From assembly GCA_958402795.1 (NCBI GenBank), contig CATXUX010000059.1, forward strand, positions 1 through 14,826: a stretch of DNA of 14,826 nt, given 5' to 3'. The notes under the pieces were generated by a model. That model saw nothing but the letters and a program-made list of their open reading frames with translations. It was not told the DNA's origin and ran no database searches. Below, piece after piece: positions 13,471-14,826 of the stretch (its first letter is position 1; the number at the start of each line of letters is the position of its first letter). The stretch comes from an uncultured Lachnospiraceae bacterium (GTDB taxonomy: Bacteria; Bacillota; Clostridia; Lachnospirales; Lachnospiraceae). A program made the position numbers and the translations under genes.

Positions 13471-13788
13471 ATGGCAAGTCAAGTAATGAGAATCACACTG
13501 AAAGCGTATGATCACCAGCTGGTAGATGCATCCGCGAAGAAGATCATCGAAACTGTTAAGAAGAACGGAGCACAGGTGAGCGGACCGGTGCCGCTTCCGA
13601 CCAAGAAGGAAGTAGTTACGATCCTGAGAGCCGTACACAAGTACAAGGACTCCAGAGAGCAGTTCGAGCAGAGAACACACAAGAGACTCATTGACATTAT
13701 GGATCCAACCCAGAAGACGGTAGATGCACTGTCAAGACTGGAAATGCCGGCAGGTGTTTACATCGACATCAAGATGAAGACGAAGTAA
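13471..13788 (+). CDS. rpsJ: 30S ribosomal protein S10
   Basis: A 105-residue protein close to the usual S10 length. It begins MASQVMRITLKAYDHQLVDA, and includes GPVPLPTKKEVVTILRAVHK and REQFEQRTHKRLIDI, all standard S10 sequence; the long loop (about 40-60) reaches into the 30S head and also contacts transcription factor NusG in other bacteria. The ribosome-binding site AGGAGG is eleven bases before ATG, somewhat long. It is the first gene of the S10 operon, with rplC and rplD following in the standard order. The preceding leader suggests feedback control. Confidence 0.98.
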   Translation: MASQVMRITLKAYDHQLVDASAKKIIETVKKNGAQVSGPVPLPTKKEVVTILRAVHKYKDSREQFEQRTHKRLIDIMDPTQKTVDALSRLEMPAGVYIDIKMKTK

Positions 13789-13822
13789 TCAGCCGGTACA
13801 ACTATTTTTTAGAAACAGTACA

Positions 13823-13856
13823 ATCCTACATTTAGGATGAGCACCTGGTTGTGCTC
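13823..13856 (+). repeat. Two adjacent stem-loops in the rpsJ-rplC gap
   Basis: ATCCTA/TAGGAT (13823-13828 with 13833-13838) and GAGCAC/GTGCTC (13839-13844 with 13851-13856) lie back to back with no unpaired base between. No U-run follows, so they are not terminators. They sit 27 bases before the rplC start and leave its ribosome-binding site free. Possible roles are mRNA processing, stability or binding of an operon product. Confidence 0.65.
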
Positions 13857-13883
13857 CGCTGTAAATCACAGGAGGTAATTATA

Positions 13884-14567
13884 ATGAAGAAAGCTATCTT
13901 AGCTACGAAAGTCGGAATGACTCAAATCTTCAACGAAGACGGAACTTTGATTCCGGTAACGGTTCTTCAGGCTGGCCCTTGCGTGGTAACGCAGGTAAAG
14001 ACAGCAGAGAATGACGGTTACAGCGCAGTTCAGGTCGGATTTGTTGACAAGAAAGATAAGATTGTCACAAAAGACAAGAACGGCAAGAAGGAAATCGCCC
14101 ACAGAAATGGTGTAACAAGAGCTGAAAAAGGACATTTTGATAAGGCAGGGGTTTCCGGAAAGAGATATGTAAAAGAATTCAGATTTGAGAATGCAGAAGA
14201 ATATGCACTTGCACAGGAAATCAAGGCAGACATTTTTGCGGCGGGAGACAAGATCGACGCGACTGCAATTTCCAAAGGAAAGGGTTTCCAGGGCGCGATC
14301 AAGCGTCACGGACAGAGCAGAGGACCTATGACGCATGGTTCTAAGTTCCACCGTCACGCAGGTTCTAACGGTGCTTGTTCTGATCCGAGTAAAGTGTTCA
14401 AGGGCAAAGGAATGCCTGGTCAGATGGGTAACAAGCAGGTTACTGTACAGAATCTGGAGGTAGTAAGAGTGGATGCAGAGAATGATCTGCTTCTGGTAAA
14501 GGGTTCTGTGCCGGGACCGAAGAAGTGCCTGGTAACAATCAAAGAAACAGTAAAGACTGCGAACTAG
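13884..14567 (+). CDS. rplC: 50S ribosomal protein L3
   Basis: A 227-residue L3, a core early-assembly protein of the 50S subunit near the peptidyl-transferase centre. It begins MKKAILATKVGMTQIFNEDG and contains ISKGKGFQGAIKRHG, GPMTHGSKFHRHAGS and KGKGMPGQMGNKQVTVQNL, the tip loop and C-terminal barrel of the family. An upstream in-frame start at 13851 was rejected because it would run through the second intergenic stem-loop and lacks a ribosome-binding site; GGAGG is eight bases before the chosen ATG. The segment KKDKIVTKDKNGKKEIAHRN (about 58-77) makes it longer than the roughly 209-residue E. coli protein, as is common in Clostridia. The rplD start follows after 29 bases. Confidence 0.98.
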   Translation: MKKAILATKVGMTQIFNEDGTLIPVTVLQAGPCVVTQVKTAENDGYSAVQVGFVDKKDKIVTKDKNGKKEIAHRNGVTRAEKGHFDKAGVSGKRYVKEFRFENAEEYALAQEIKADIFAAGDKIDATAISKGKGFQGAIKRHGQSRGPMTHGSKFHRHAGSNGACSDPSKVFKGKGMPGQMGNKQVTVQNLEVVRVDAENDLLLVKGSVPGPKKCLVTIKETVKTAN

Positions 14568-14596
14568 TCTGACAACAGGAAAGGAGGAACACACAG

Positions 14597-14826
14597 ATGG
14601 CTAACGTATCTGTTTATAATATGGAAGGCAAAGAAGTTGGTACGCTTGAGCTCAGTGACGAGGTGTTTGGTGTTGAAGTCAATGAACATCTGGTACACAT
14701 GGCAGTGCTGAACCAGCTTGCAAATAATCGTCAGGGAACACAGAAAGCAAAGACACGTTCTGAAGTTTCCGGCGGCGGAAGAAAACCGTGGAGACAGAAA
14801 GGAACCGGTCATGCAAGACAGGGTTC
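14597..14826 (+). CDS. rplD: 50S ribosomal protein L4, partial (3' end outside window)
   Basis: The first 76 codons of L4 are present; the gene runs off the right edge. The sequence MANVSVYNMEGKEVGTLELS, then VNEHLVHMAVLNQLANNRQG and KAKTRSEVSGGGRKPWRQKG, ending TGHARQG, is standard L4, including the conserved GGG-kPWrQKGTGrAR loop that enters the ribosomal exit tunnel. AAGGAGG lies nine bases before the ATG. In several bacteria L4 also represses its own operon through the leader mRNA or transcription, so it is a candidate ligand for the leader upstream of rpsJ. That link is not shown by this sequence. Confidence 0.97.
   Translation, partial: MANVSVYNMEGKEVGTLELSDEVFGVEVNEHLVHMAVLNQLANNRQGTQKAKTRSEVSGGGRKPWRQKGTGHARQG

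Noticed and set aside
13851..13883. rplC start at 13851
   Set aside because: It falls inside an intergenic stem-loop and lacks a ribosome-binding site; the standard L3 N-terminus MKKAILATKVGM begins at 13884.

Overview
The window reads as chromosomal DNA of a low-to-mid GC Firmicute of class Clostridia, most likely a gut-type member of the Lachnospiraceae. The evidence is strong AGGAGG ribosome-binding sites, the protein family content, the start of an S10 ribosomal operon (rpsJ-rplC-rplD), and a Na+-decarboxylase-type membrane subunit. No mobile element, CRISPR array, tRNA or rRNA gene is visible.

Layout. Positions 1-7679 are a minus-strand block. In order of transcription it holds a class I SAM-dependent (RlmI/RlmK-like) methyltransferase, DNA topoisomerase III (topB), then the three-gene set MoxR AAA+ ATPase, DUF58 protein and membrane transglutaminase-like protein. 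Spacing is short throughout (18-73 bases), so much of this could be one transcript. An extended -10-like site at the left edge suggests that a further minus-strand gene starts just outside.

Positions 7763-9325 are a plus-strand regulatory cassette. It has a good promoter, an RNA with the layout of a yybP-ykoY (Mn2+) riboswitch, and an intrinsic terminator that shares bases with the aptamer closing stem. These lead into a beta subunit of the Na+-translocating decarboxylase type and a 38-residue single-span membrane protein. No alpha (carboxyltransferase) or biotin-carrier gene is present. This is the most unusual arrangement in the window: a manganese-type genetic switch in front of an orphan decarboxylase-type membrane subunit.

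Positions 9393-10134 hold an AT-rich DUF4160-DUF2442 gene pair with its own promoter, closed by a strong hairpin terminator that probably works in both directions. Positions 10132-12859 (minus strand) hold a MATE efflux transporter, then an SPFH/band-7 membrane protein that appears translationally coupled to a small Arc-type ribbon-helix-helix protein. The SPFH promoter carries a perfect 33-bp palindrome across its -10 element, which fits autoregulation by the ribbon-helix-helix protein.

Positions 12917-14826 start with a near-consensus promoter preceded by a palindrome and followed by a possibly frameshifted small gene. A structured leader of about 250 bases upstream of rpsJ follows. A perfect 16-bp inverted repeat brackets most of that leader and overlaps its apparent promoter. 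The window ends inside rplD.
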